Below are positions 8,995-17,822 of a stretch of DNA of 64,000 nt, in pieces; within the stretch, counting starts at the first letter, position 1, and every line of letters begins with the position of its first letter. Origin of the DNA: Succinispira mobilis DSM 6222 (GTDB lineage: Bacteria > Bacillota > Negativicutes > Acidaminococcales > Succinispiraceae); NCBI RefSeq assembly GCF_000384135.1, contig NZ_KB913028.1, forward strand, positions 368,351-432,350, written 5' to 3'. Below the pieces are notes generated by a model. It did not search any database and was not told the origin of the DNA. It saw nothing but the letters and a program-made list of their open reading frames with translations. The position numbers and the translations under genes are program-made.

Positions 8995-9474
8995 ATGGAA
9001 ATTTTATTATTGCATTTTGTGGCGGCATTTTGTGCAACAGCAAGTTTTTCTCTGTTGTTTAATGCCCCTTTAAATACGTTTATTGCGGCAGGAATTACTG
9101 GCGGGGCGGGTTGGGTGACATTTGTAGCTTTACGGGATTTTGTGCTCTTATCCTCGATTAATGCTAATCTATTAGCTAGTATTGTTATTGCCTTTTTGGG
9201 AGAAATTTATGCGCGCCGCGAAAAAAAACCTGTAACCATTTATGTGGTTCCAGGTATCGTGGTCTTAGTGCCAGGGTATTCAATTTACAAAGCAATGAAC
9301 TTATTTCTCAATGATTATAGCTCGGATGGAATGACCATTTTGCTCAGAGCAAGCATGGAATCAGGGGCAATTGCTGTAGGTATTTTAGTGGTGGGTGTAA
9401 TTGCCCGCATTACTAAACAACAACGGGCACGCCTTACAGTAAAACTAACCCAAGTACACCGCAAAATAAAATAA
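8995..9474 (+). CDS. Threonine/serine exporter family, small subunit (DUF3815)
   Basis: A 159-residue protein with four to five membrane helices. It contains LVPGYSIYKAMN, matching the conserved PG segment of the ThrE C-terminal domain (DUF3815). It begins one base after its partner's stop with an AGGTAGG site inside that gene, so the two are translationally linked. Together they should form an inner-membrane amino-acid exporter. Its last 41 bases overlap the 3' end of the convergent chromate transporter gene (9434-9474), which makes antisense interference possible. Confidence 0.85.
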   Translation: MEILLLHFVAAFCATASFSLLFNAPLNTFIAAGITGGAGWVTFVALRDFVLLSSINANLLASIVIAFLGEIYARREKKPVTIYVVPGIVVLVPGYSIYKAMNLFLNDYSSDGMTILLRASMESGAIAVGILVVGVIARITKQQRARLTVKLTQVHRKIK

Positions 9475-10006
9475 GCTTAATAGGTGAAAGGTTGCGGTAA
9501 TAGTTTAAATAGCAAGCTATTAAAAAGATTAAAAATCCCCAAGGATTTAAGTTAGTAAGTTGCAAGCCCAAATCTAGATCATAAAAAAATGCGAGCTTCC
9601 CGAAGGCTAAGCTGGCTACAAACATAAATCCAATAATGGCTGGACGAATTCCAGCCATTATGTATTTTACGGCGGTAGAACTCTGGAATTCTTTTAAAGA
9701 CTTTGCGACAGCTAAGACAATAAAAAAAGAGGGCAAGCCAACACCGACCGTAGCTACAAATGCCCCTAGAAAAGCGCTAAGTAGACTTTGGGGACACATT
9801 TTACTTCCCACAAAGGTCGCGGCATTAATTACAATCGGACCAGGGGTCATCTGCGAAATAGTAACTATTTGAGCATATTCAGCGAGACTTAGCCAGTTGC
9901 GGGAAACTATTTCATTTTGAATAACTGATAAAATAGTATAACCGCCCCCAAAAGAAAACAGGCCGATTTTGAAAAAAACGGTAAAAAGTTCTTGCAAGAT
10001 GTTCAT
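9434..10006 (-). CDS. Chromate transporter family protein, second half (ChrA-like)
   Basis: A 190-residue single-domain CHR protein. The N-terminal FFKIGLFSFGGGYTILSVIQNE and later SQMTPGPIVINAATFVG are the diagnostic motifs of the ChrA superfamily, followed by four or five helices. Paired short CHR proteins together equal one full-length ChrA antiporter. Despite the name, many homologues have not been shown to move chromate. It begins with a one-base TAATG overlap on the upstream paralogue, indicating coupled translation. The 3' end overlaps the opposite-strand exporter gene. Confidence 0.87.
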   Translation of the reverse strand: MNILQELFTVFFKIGLFSFGGGYTILSVIQNEIVSRNWLSLAEYAQIVTISQMTPGPIVINAATFVGSKMCPQSLLSAFLGAFVATVGVGLPSFFIVLAVAKSLKEFQSSTAVKYIMAGIRPAIIGFMFVASLAFGKLAFFYDLDLGLQLTNLNPWGFLIFLIACYLNYYRNLSPIKLILFCGVLGLVLL

Positions 10007-10566
10007 TAAGATTGCACCTCCCGCAGAGCTTTTATATAGTGATAAAGATAGCTGAGTGTAGCACTAACCAAAACGACTACGGAGATATCGGTATTAAATA
10101 GTAATACCGAACTGACCGTAAGGATTGCTAAAAAAAGAGCAAAGTTTGAATTTAGGATATTTTTTAGCATCCGCACTGTTGTAAGAAAAATAAGTGCCGT
10201 AACTCCAGCATTAAAGCCAACAAAGGCTTTATGAATATAGAGGTTTTGGGTAATATTACTATCATAAAACAAACTAAGGAGAAAAATGATAATAAAAGAA
10301 GGCAGGATTACGCCGAGCGTAGCTAAAAAAGAGCCTAAAATCCCCGCAATTTTATAGCCTACAAAAGTAGCCGAATTGATGGCAATAACTCCAGGCAAAG
10401 CTTGCGATAAAGCTAACACATTAGTTACATCTTGATCATTTAACCATTTTTGCTTGTTGACAAATTCGTCTTGAATAATGGGAATCATGGCTAAGCCACC
10501 GCCGATGGTGAAGAGACCGATTTTGAAAAAAGTGAAAAATATTTTTAGTAGTTGTTGCTTAGCCAT
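10006..10566 (-). CDS. Chromate transporter family protein, first half (ChrA-like)
   Basis: A 186-residue paralogue of the preceding entry. It has FFKIGLFTIGGGLAMIPIIQDE and SQALPGVIAINSATFVGY at the same positions, then hydrophobic helices. The AAGGAG site is 10 bases from the ATG. It is the promoter-proximal gene of the pair. Family members act as inner-membrane CHR-type anion transporters, probably as heterodimers of inverted topology. The substrate here is unproven; sulfate or chromate is the usual guess. Five bases separate it from the upstream sugar transferase gene. Confidence 0.87.
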   Translation of the reverse strand: MAKQQLLKIFFTFFKIGLFTIGGGLAMIPIIQDEFVNKQKWLNDQDVTNVLALSQALPGVIAINSATFVGYKIAGILGSFLATLGVILPSFIIIFLLSLFYDSNITQNLYIHKAFVGFNAGVTALIFLTTVRMLKNILNSNFALFLAILTVSSVLLFNTDISVVVLVSATLSYLYHYIKALREVQS

Positions 10567-10571
10567 AACTA

Positions 10572-11894
10572 TCAGACTCCTTCGGTACTGCTTTTAATAA
10601 ACAAAACTTTAATAGTTTGAATAAGAATAATAATATCCGTAAAGATATTACATTTTTGAATATACATTAAATCATAGACGAGTTTATCATAAGCAGTAGT
10701 ATTATATTTGCCATAAACTTGAGCCATGCCGGTAATGCCCGGTTTTACAGTATGTCGATAGGCATATTCAGGGAAATCAAGCTTATATTGCTCTACAAAA
10801 TACATTCTTTCTGGGCGGGGGCCGACAAGACTCATTTGTCCGAAGAGGACATTAAATAATTGCGGTAATTCATCTAAGCGCGTGCGGCGAATAAAGGCCC
10901 CGATGCGAGTAATGCGATCATCATCTTGTTTAGCTAAAACTGGTCCAGTACCGCGTTCTGCATCTAGGCGCATGCTGCGGAATTTAACAATGGTAAATTC
11001 TTGTTCGTCACGACCGACACGTTGTTGAGTATAAATAACTTTGCCAGGATCATCTAGATAGATGGCGATAGCTACTAATAGCATTATTGGTGCAAAAACA
11101 ATAATTGCAACTAAGGCGATGCTAAAATCAAAAATTCGCTTTAGCGAGCGCTGTTCTAGAGTAGGTCGTAGATAATTAGACTTAAACACTGGGACATCAT
11201 CGAGCGTTTCTAAAAGCATGTTTTGACAGAAAACCTCATAGGCAGAAGGGAAGATTAAAATCTGTTTGCCCATTTGATGACAAAAATGTAGGATTTGCTC
11301 TTTTTGGACTAAGGTGAGATTGTTGGCGAGGGCAATAGTATCTACTTGGGGCAAAAGTTTTTGCCAATCGGCTTGGTAGTCTAGACAATATTGTTGCGCC
11401 GCGAAAACATTGCCCGATTGGATTTTTATCTTGCTCTGAATGCGAGCACATTCACAGTCATCACCAATGATTAAGAGCCGTTTGGGCACAATTAAAGAGC
11501 GCTCAATCCGCCAAAAAGTATAATTGACGATACTTAATAAGAAAATTTGCAATAAAGCCGAATACACCAGCACGGTGCGTGAATAGAGAAATTCTCGGAA
11601 AAAGAAGCTTACAGCCATTAAAATAATAAACATCGCTAGAGTATTAATGACAATACCCAAGAGAATTTCCCCAAAACGTTTCCGCGATAGAGAAAACATG
11701 TTGGTAATATTAAACAGTAAGCCAAACAATAAGATCATCAAGGGTATAGAGTAGTAGTGAGTACTAAAAACTTTTTGGCTACTATCATAAAATTCCAAAT
11801 AGATACCTAAATAGGCGGCTAAGATAATAGCGATAATATCTAAAACTAATAAAAATAATTTACGCGTGGCATGCAAGTTGCGTATCAATAACAT
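10572..11894 (-). CDS. Undecaprenyl-phosphate sugar phosphotransferase (WbaP/polyprenyl glycosylphosphotransferase)
   Basis: A protein of about 440 residues that starts polysaccharide synthesis by moving a sugar-1-phosphate onto undecaprenyl phosphate. Four to five N-terminal helices, a variable middle with a Rossmann-like segment, a further helix near residue 255 and the C-terminal catalytic domain are visible. The domain has the motifs VKFRSMR, TRLDELPQLFNVL and SLVGPRPER, as in WbaP/WcaJ enzymes. ATG 11894 with AAAGGA is preferred over the adjacent TTG. It lies in a run of unrelated transport genes, away from the main glycan clusters, and could prime any of them. Confidence 0.88.
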   Translation of the reverse strand: MLLIRNLHATRKLFLLVLDIIAIILAAYLGIYLEFYDSSQKVFSTHYYSIPLMILLFGLLFNITNMFSLSRKRFGEILLGIVINTLAMFIILMAVSFFFREFLYSRTVLVYSALLQIFLLSIVNYTFWRIERSLIVPKRLLIIGDDCECARIQSKIKIQSGNVFAAQQYCLDYQADWQKLLPQVDTIALANNLTLVQKEQILHFCHQMGKQILIFPSAYEVFCQNMLLETLDDVPVFKSNYLRPTLEQRSLKRIFDFSIALVAIIVFAPIMLLVAIAIYLDDPGKVIYTQQRVGRDEQEFTIVKFRSMRLDAERGTGPVLAKQDDDRITRIGAFIRRTRLDELPQLFNVLFGQMSLVGPRPERMYFVEQYKLDFPEYAYRHTVKPGITGMAQVYGKYNTTAYDKLVYDLMYIQKCNIFTDIIILIQTIKVLFIKSSTEGV

Positions 11895-11916
11895 CAAATC
11901 CTTTGCTTGAAAATAG

Positions 11917-13260
11917 TTAAATTTTAGGCAGACTAGTTTTTTGTAAATAATTAATTCGATACAAAGAAATTAAGGCGCCGACACTCATCCCGCAGACAAA
12001 GCCGTTCCAATAGGCTACAGCACCAAAATTATAATAATTATCGAGAATATAACCAATTGGGAAACATACTAGCCAGTAGGAAATTAGAGCGATGTAAAAA
12101 GCCATATTAACATCTTTGTAGGCGCGCAAAATTCCTTGGCTAGGAGTTAAAATAGCATCGGCAAGTTGATAAAATAAGACATATACTAAAAAATCTTGAA
12201 TAAGTATTTGTACAGTCGGGTCATTACTATATAAAGCTGCGACTTGGGCGCGAGTAAAAAACAATAATACGATTACAGCCAAAGACAAAAACAGCGAAAA
12301 TTTTAAACCGTAGTGGGCGAATTGTTTGGCAGTCACCGGATTATTTGCGCCCAGTTCATAGCTAATAATAATATTTAAGGCAATTGATAAACTAAGTAAG
12401 AACATATAGATAATCGTAACGGCGCTAAAGGCAGCCTGATTGGCAGCAATAGTTACGGTCCCGAATTTAGAAATGATTAAAGCGGTAAGACTGAAGATAC
12501 TCATTTCCAAAAAAATTGAAAATCCAATTGGTAAGCCAAGCCTTAATTGTTCGAAAAAAATGCGATAATCTAGGCGAATAATTTGAAAAATACGATAGCT
12601 AGCAAACGGTTGTTGCTGGGTGATGATAATCAGTAAAATTAAACAAATTATTGTATAGGTTATAGATGTAGCATAACCAGCCCCAATACCGCCAAGTTTC
12701 GGTAAACCCCAATTGCCAAAAATCAAACCATAATTAATCAAAGCATTTAGTGGCAAGGCACTGAGGTAAACCAAAGAAATAATGCGGGCGAAATTTAGGG
12801 CTTCGATGAATTGTCGCAAAGTATTACAAAGACAGAGGGGGATTACACCCCAAGAAATTGCTCGAATATAACCAACTGCAACTTCTTGAACATAGGGTTC
12901 AATAGTAATGAAGTAGTTAATATTACTAATAATTAAATTAATAAAGAAAATTATCGCAGCGCCTGTAAGTATGGCTAAATATAAGCCATGCTTTAGGGCA
13001 GTGCTTACTTCTTGGGGCTTATTTTGCCCTAACAAATGGGCAATTATTGTAGTTAAGGCAATAATTACACCATTAAAACCGGTGTAAATAGGAAACCAAA
13101 TACTATTACCCACCGAAACACCAGCTAAATCAGCCGTGCTTGCGTGTCCAGACATAATAATATCAATAGCATTCATGCCCGCGACAGTAAGCATGGTTAG
13201 TAAAATAGGCAACATAAATTGCAAAATACGCTTGCTGGCAACAGCAAAAGATAACTTCAT
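11917..13260 (-). CDS. MATE family efflux transporter
   Basis: A 447-residue protein with about twelve hydrophobic helices. It opens with MLPILLTMLTVAGMNAIDIIMSG, the classic MATE first helix, and has a repeated GIGAGYATSITY segment in the middle. Such proteins export cationic drugs or metabolites using a sodium or proton gradient. The ATG has GGAGG 5 bases upstream, lying inside the end of the aldo/keto reductase gene, with which it overlaps by one base; the two form an operon. The substrate is unknown. Confidence 0.85.
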   Translation of the reverse strand: MKLSFAVASKRILQFMLPILLTMLTVAGMNAIDIIMSGHASTADLAGVSVGNSIWFPIYTGFNGVIIALTTIIAHLLGQNKPQEVSTALKHGLYLAILTGAAIIFFINLIISNINYFITIEPYVQEVAVGYIRAISWGVIPLCLCNTLRQFIEALNFARIISLVYLSALPLNALINYGLIFGNWGLPKLGGIGAGYATSITYTIICLILLIIITQQQPFASYRIFQIIRLDYRIFFEQLRLGLPIGFSIFLEMSIFSLTALIISKFGTVTIAANQAAFSAVTIIYMFLLSLSIALNIIISYELGANNPVTAKQFAHYGLKFSLFLSLAVIVLLFFTRAQVAALYSNDPTVQILIQDFLVYVLFYQLADAILTPSQGILRAYKDVNMAFYIALISYWLVCFPIGYILDNYYNFGAVAYWNGFVCGMSVGALISLYRINYLQKTSLPKI

Positions 13261-14273
13261 TAAACCTCCATGAGCTGGCGCATTTCTTGGAGACGTTGGC
13301 GAATAGGAATATCATAAGGGCAACGTTTCTCGCAAACCCCACAACCAATGCAGGCCGAAGCTTTTACGGCAAGATTGTTATAACGTTGTGGAATTGCTGC
13401 TTTAAGGCCATAACGCTCGTATTGTATTTTAAAAATAAAAATTTGCGGGATATCAATCCCTTTTACGCAGGGCAAACAATAACCACAACGGCGACAAAAA
13501 GTTTTGCCGACAATATCTGCTTCAGCTTGAAGTTTAGCTAATTCTGAGACAGTTAAAGATTGATAAGGTTGTAAAACCTGTAAATTTTGTTGGACCTGGG
13601 CAGCGGTATCCATCCCAGGAATTAAGACTACATCAGGTTGTTGCAGAATAAAGCGTAAAGATAACTCCACTTGAGAAATTTGTCCGCCACCTAGTGGTTT
13701 CATGATAATAATACCCATGTTTTGAGCGCGGGCTAGGGGAAATAATTCTTGCGCAGCTGTTTGTTCAATAAAATTATAAGGAACTTGGACAGTGTCAAAT
13801 TCCCCAGTCTGCACAGCTTGCTTGAGGATAGCTACACTGTGCCCAGTTATACCAATATGCCCAATTTTGCCCGCAAGTTTAGCTTCTTTTAGTGCTTTTA
13901 GAGCTCCTTCTGGCGCTAAAACTTGTTGTAAATCCGTGGCTAATTTAGCATTGTGAATTTGATATAAATCAATATAATCGGTTTGGAGTTCCGCAAGACT
14001 GGTGTCGATATCTTGACACATTGCTTGATAACTACGAGCCATGCTTTTGGTAGCCAAAAAAAACTCGTTGCGGCGGGAACTCAAAAATTGACCGATTTTT
14101 TGTTCACTATCGGTGTAAGCACGAGCTGTATCAATAAAATTAATGCCTTGAGCCAAAGCCGTAGTTAAAACTTCTTGAGCTTCTGGGAAAGTGCAACGTT
14201 GCAGCGGTAGTGCGCCTAAACTGATAGCACTAACTTCAAGATTAGTTCGACCTAAAACTCTCTTTGGTAACAT
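13260..14273 (-). CDS. Aldo/keto reductase with C-terminal ferredoxin-type domain
   Basis: A 337-residue protein. Residues 1-235 form an aldo/keto reductase barrel: GRTNLEVSAISLG start, FIDTARAYTDSE with the catalytic Tyr region, and DLYQIHNAK. The C-terminus has four Cys in CRRCGYCLPC and a further 4Fe-4S set CIGCGVCEKRCP, so it probably carries one or two iron-sulfur clusters, as in the PF00248/Fer4 fusions common in anaerobes. The substrate is unknown; electrons may be relayed between NAD(P)H and the clusters. GGAGGTG sits 7 bases before the ATG. It is the first gene of an operon with the MATE transporter. Confidence 0.86.
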   Translation of the reverse strand: MLPKRVLGRTNLEVSAISLGALPLQRCTFPEAQEVLTTALAQGINFIDTARAYTDSEQKIGQFLSSRRNEFFLATKSMARSYQAMCQDIDTSLAELQTDYIDLYQIHNAKLATDLQQVLAPEGALKALKEAKLAGKIGHIGITGHSVAILKQAVQTGEFDTVQVPYNFIEQTAAQELFPLARAQNMGIIIMKPLGGGQISQVELSLRFILQQPDVVLIPGMDTAAQVQQNLQVLQPYQSLTVSELAKLQAEADIVGKTFCRRCGYCLPCVKGIDIPQIFIFKIQYERYGLKAAIPQRYNNLAVKASACIGCGVCEKRCPYDIPIRQRLQEMRQLMEV

Positions 14274-14329
14274 AAGAGGACACCTCCATTATAAATTTAT
14301 TGTTTAATAGTTTAGCGTAAATAAGTCAA

Positions 14330-16033
14330 TTATAATTTTGTTAACTGCCAAGTGCCACAGCCACGGAGTTCGAGTAGTTGCTGATGAAACTGATCTAGTG
14401 TGGGTTTGTGGGCTACACTTAGTAAAGTAAGTTGAGGAATTTGTTCTTGTAAGGCTAGATATACCTGTGCTTCGAGTTTACTATCTAAAGCACTAGTGGC
14501 TTCATCTAAAAATAACCATTGCGGCTTTAATAACAGTGCACGCGCAATAGCAATACGCTGTTGTTCCCCTAAAGAGAGAATATGCGACCAATCAGCCGTA
14601 GTATCTAGCTGTTCGGACAAATAATCGAGTGCACAACTAGTTAAGGCTAATTTAATCAAACTATCGGCAACAGGTTCAGTTTGGGGATATAAAATTGCTT
14701 GGCGCAGGCTACCTAACGGTAAATAGGTGCGTTGCGGCAAAAACATGGTTTTTTGTCCGCTGGGTAGTTTAATTAGGCCGCTGCCTAATAGCCATAAACC
14801 AGCTAAGGTACGCATTAAAGTGCTTTTGCCACTACCACTAGCCCCTTTGATTAATAAATGTTCCCCAGGGTTTAGTTCTAAGTTGAGATCTTTTAACAAG
14901 GATACTTGATTGGGGAGATAGATATTCAAATTAGTTAGTTGTAATGTAGCTTGGGAGCTTTGGTGATAGTTGATTTGTCGAGCCTGCTGTAAATTTTGCA
15001 TAGCTTGCATATCATTTTGAAAATTGCTTAACCGTTCGACTACGGCTTGCCATTCGGCAATAGAAGTATAAGCATCCACAAAGAAAGAAAGTGCATCTTG
15101 GACACGCCCAAAAGCCGAAGCTATTTGCATTAGGCCACCGAGATTGATTTCTCGCGCCAAATAACGGGGCATACTGACTAAAAAAGGAAAAATAATCGCA
15201 ATCTGTCCATAGAAAGAATTATACCAGACTAGTTGTTTGCGCTTGCTGATAATTTTTTTAAAGTTACGAATGACTTGCGTAAAATAATTGATAAAATTAA
15301 GTTGTTCAAGATTTTCGCCACGATAAAAAGCAATATTTTCACTGTTTTCGCGGAGGCGAACCAAGGCAAAACGAAAATTAGCTTCTTTTTGTTGTTGTAG
15401 ATAATTTAAGTCGATTAATTTTTTACCGATTTTATGGGCCAGATAACTGCCTAAAGTAGCATAGATTAAGGCCACATACACTAAATAACCATCTAGGGGG
15501 ATATTTAGCCAAGGAATAATGGTTTTACCAGATAAGCGCCATAAGATAAAAACAAAGGCCACGAAAGTACCTACAGAACGCAAAAATCCTACTGTTAGGG
15601 TAATAGTGATATTCGTAAATAACTTAATATCCTCACTAATCCGTTGGTCGGGATTGTCTGTATCGTGATTAGTTAATTGTAAGAGATAGTAGGTGCGTTG
15701 GCTTAACCAATCTTCAATAAACACTTTGGTAAGATGAGTGCGCCAATGTAGCTCGAGAATTTGTTGCAGATAAAAAGAATAAACTGCAACTAAAATATAG
15801 ATTCCCGCAAGTAAGCTAAATTCACCTAACGAAGAAAACATTATCTGCGTATTATACTCTTGCAAGGCTCCATAGAAAGTATTGTTCCAGCGATTAAGCA
15901 AGACTAAGAGGTATACATGGGCAAAAGTTAGGGTGATAATTGTTAAGCTAAACAGCCATGCTTGCCGCTTATGTTCCGAATTAAAATAGATTTTTGCTAA
16001 AGCTAGCGATGCTTGTAAATGCCGCATTTTCAT
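14330..16033 (-). CDS. ABC transporter with fused membrane and ATPase domains, YddA/SbmA-BacA related
   Basis: A 567-residue protein. The membrane half (residues 20-300) resembles ABC_membrane_2 of YddA and peroxisomal ABCD proteins: LLNRWNNTFYGALQEY near residue 50, then a DNPDQRISED segment equivalent to the EAA-like motif. The ATPase half has Walker A GASGSGKST, signature LSLGEQQRIAIARAL and Walker B LFLDEATSALD. Members import or export peptides, vitamins or fatty acyl compounds; none can be chosen here. It stands alone, with 323 bases of non-coding DNA upstream shared with the divergent Nramp gene. Confidence 0.85.
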   Translation of the reverse strand: MKMRHLQASLALAKIYFNSEHKRQAWLFSLTIITLTFAHVYLLVLLNRWNNTFYGALQEYNTQIMFSSLGEFSLLAGIYILVAVYSFYLQQILELHWRTHLTKVFIEDWLSQRTYYLLQLTNHDTDNPDQRISEDIKLFTNITITLTVGFLRSVGTFVAFVFILWRLSGKTIIPWLNIPLDGYLVYVALIYATLGSYLAHKIGKKLIDLNYLQQQKEANFRFALVRLRENSENIAFYRGENLEQLNFINYFTQVIRNFKKIISKRKQLVWYNSFYGQIAIIFPFLVSMPRYLAREINLGGLMQIASAFGRVQDALSFFVDAYTSIAEWQAVVERLSNFQNDMQAMQNLQQARQINYHQSSQATLQLTNLNIYLPNQVSLLKDLNLELNPGEHLLIKGASGSGKSTLMRTLAGLWLLGSGLIKLPSGQKTMFLPQRTYLPLGSLRQAILYPQTEPVADSLIKLALTSCALDYLSEQLDTTADWSHILSLGEQQRIAIARALLLKPQWLFLDEATSALDSKLEAQVYLALQEQIPQLTLLSVAHKPTLDQFHQQLLELRGCGTWQLTKL

Positions 16034-16157
16034 AGGAAATTATACCTCGCAAAGTTTTGGTAATCTTTATTATAGCACAGTACTTAGGCTAAAAAAACTT
16101 TTTGTGGAGAATTAGGACTTGGTCTTAGGCGGAAATGATATAAAAAATATAAAAAAA

Positions 16158-16185
16158 TTGAAAAAAACCTAGAATATGTTAAGAT
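16158..16185 (+). promoter_or_regulatory. Sigma-70-type promoter of the Nramp transporter
   Basis: TTGAAA at 16158-16163 and TAAGAT at 16180-16185 are separated by 16 bases, in the 323-base gap (16034-16356) before the Nramp gene. Transcription would begin near 16192, giving a leader of about 165 bases. Confidence 0.5.
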
Positions 16186-16189
16186 ATAG

Positions 16190-16356
16190 ATACAGCTCTT
16201 TGGACAAAAACTCGGCCAATACAAGCACTATTGGCTAATCTTACAAGACTGTAATTAGTTTATCTGGAGCAATAAAGTAATTGCAGAACGATAAACAGCT
16301 AGGAACAGCTAGCAAAATAGTTAGCAATAAAGACTAAAAAGAAACGAGGTCAAGCT
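16190..16356 (+). promoter_or_regulatory. Long 5' leader with inverted repeats upstream of the Nramp gene
   Basis: An untranslated leader of about 165 bases. It contains a 6-bp hairpin GCCAAT/ATTGGC with a 9-base loop near 16215-16235. Further down are a direct repeat AACAGCTAG and a hairpin-like GCTAGC/GTTAGC pair before the GAGGT ribosome site. I could not match the yybP-ykoY manganese, M-box or NiCo consensus. It may be an uncatalogued metal-responsive element or simply a binding region for a repressor. Confidence 0.35.
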
Positions 16357-17613
16357 ATGCTGAAAATTTTTACGCATTCCGAAAAATATTCTAACTACAA
16401 GAATGCATTTGCCTTTTTAAAATACATTGGCCCAGGACTCTTAATTACCGTGGGCTTTATTGATCCAGGCAATTGGGCGGCCAATATTGCCGCAGGCAGC
16501 CAGTTTGGCTATATGTTGTTATGGGTTGTGACTTTTGCCACCTTAACTTTAATAATTTTGCAACACAATGCGGCTCATTTAGGGATTGTCACGGGAAAAT
16601 GTTTATCAGAGGCTGCCAGCGAATATTTACATCCTTGGTTGGGTCGGTTTGTTTTAAGCACAGGTGTGCTGGCAACGGTTTTTACTGCTTTGGCGGAAAT
16701 TTTAGGTGGGGCAATTGCTCTGAAAATGCTGTTTGGCTTACCGATAAAAATCGGCGGCACCTTAGTTTGTATCGCTTGTGTACTGGCGTTACTTACCAAT
16801 TCCTACTATAAGTTAGAGAAGATTATTATGGCGTTTGTTTCCTTAATTGGGATCTCTTTTTTATTAGAAATTTTTATGCTGGATGTAGACTGGGGTAAAA
16901 GCGCCTATGCTTGGGTAGTACCACAGGTTACTAGTGAAGCTTTGCCCTTGATAATTTGTATTTTAGGGGCGGTGGTAATGCCTCATAATCTGTTTTTACA
17001 TTCGGAAGTTATTCAAAGTCGCCAGTGGAATCTACAAGATGAAAGTGTAATTGTTAAGCAATTAAAATATGAATTGTTTGATACGATTTTTTCGATGCTT
17101 GTGGGTTGGGCAATTAATAGTGCGATGATAATTTTGGCTGCAGCTACTTTTTTTGCCGCTAAAATTCCCGTAGAAGAGCTGGAACAAGCGTATAACTTAT
17201 TAATACCTTTAGTAGGAGAATATGCGGGCTTGATTTTTGCTTTGGCCCTATTGTTTGCCGGATTTTCTTCAACGATTACAGCGGGGATGGCTGGTGGCAG
17301 TATTTATGCGGGGATATTTAAAGAACCCTATGATATCGCTGATAAACATTCTAAAACGGGCGTGTTATTAACCTTAATCGGTGGCTTATTGATTATCTTT
17401 TTCATCTCCGATCCCTTTCAAGCGTTAATTTACTCCCAAATGGCCTTGAGTGTGCAATTGCCAGTAACTTTGGCCTTGCAAGTTTACCTAACTTCGCAAG
17501 AAAAAGTAATGGGGAAATATAAAAATCGTCCCCTAACAAAATGGACGATGATTGTTTTAGGAGTAATTGTAAGTATTTTAAATGTGTTAGCTTTACAACA
17601 AATATTTGCCTAG
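16357..17613 (+). CDS. Nramp family divalent metal transporter (MntH-like)
   Basis: A 418-residue protein with about eleven helices. Helix 1 has GPGLLITVGFIDPGNWAAN, where the DPGN motif binds the metal. Helix 6 has LGAVVMPHNLFLHSEV: MPHN is the Nramp MPH motif, although the true MntH metal-site Met-Pro-His context should be checked because Nramp-related magnesium or other transporters also carry DPGN variants. It should import Mn2+ or Fe2+ with protons. GAGGT lies 6 bases from the ATG. It has its own promoter and leader and ends at a bidirectional terminator. Confidence 0.85.
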   Translation: MLKIFTHSEKYSNYKNAFAFLKYIGPGLLITVGFIDPGNWAANIAAGSQFGYMLLWVVTFATLTLIILQHNAAHLGIVTGKCLSEAASEYLHPWLGRFVLSTGVLATVFTALAEILGGAIALKMLFGLPIKIGGTLVCIACVLALLTNSYYKLEKIIMAFVSLIGISFLLEIFMLDVDWGKSAYAWVVPQVTSEALPLIICILGAVVMPHNLFLHSEVIQSRQWNLQDESVIVKQLKYELFDTIFSMLVGWAINSAMIILAAATFFAAKIPVEELEQAYNLLIPLVGEYAGLIFALALLFAGFSSTITAGMAGGSIYAGIFKEPYDIADKHSKTGVLLTLIGGLLIIFFISDPFQALIYSQMALSVQLPVTLALQVYLTSQEKVMGKYKNRPLTKWTMIVLGVIVSILNVLALQQIFA

Positions 17614-17734
17614 CGAAATAAAAACATAGACAATAGTAAAATATGTAGTTAAAATAGCTTAGCGAAAAATTTTGGCCTTAGATTTAAGGCAACTTAGCTA
17701 ACGATAATGATAGGTCTTGATGACTAAAAATTTA

Positions 17735-17777
17735 AAAATTGTCCCGAGTTGCTGATAAGGCAATTCGGGACAATTTT
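17735..17777. terminator. Bidirectional intrinsic terminator between Nramp and RND genes
   Basis: A stem of about 18 bp with one G:T pair (arms 17735-17752 and 17760-17777) carries A-rich and T-rich ends on both sides. It lies between two convergent genes, the Nramp gene ending at 17613 and the RND gene ending at 17823. I see no gene in 17614-17734. Confidence 0.85.
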
Positions 17778-17822
17778 GTTGTTTTAGATATTAACTTTTT
17801 GCATCAGGTTAGTAACTGTTGC

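Noticed and set aside
16190-16356. A yybP-ykoY manganese or guanidine (ykkC) riboswitch before the Nramp gene
   Set aside because: The conserved GGGGAGUAG-type and ykkC core segments are not present, so only an unclassified leader is reported.
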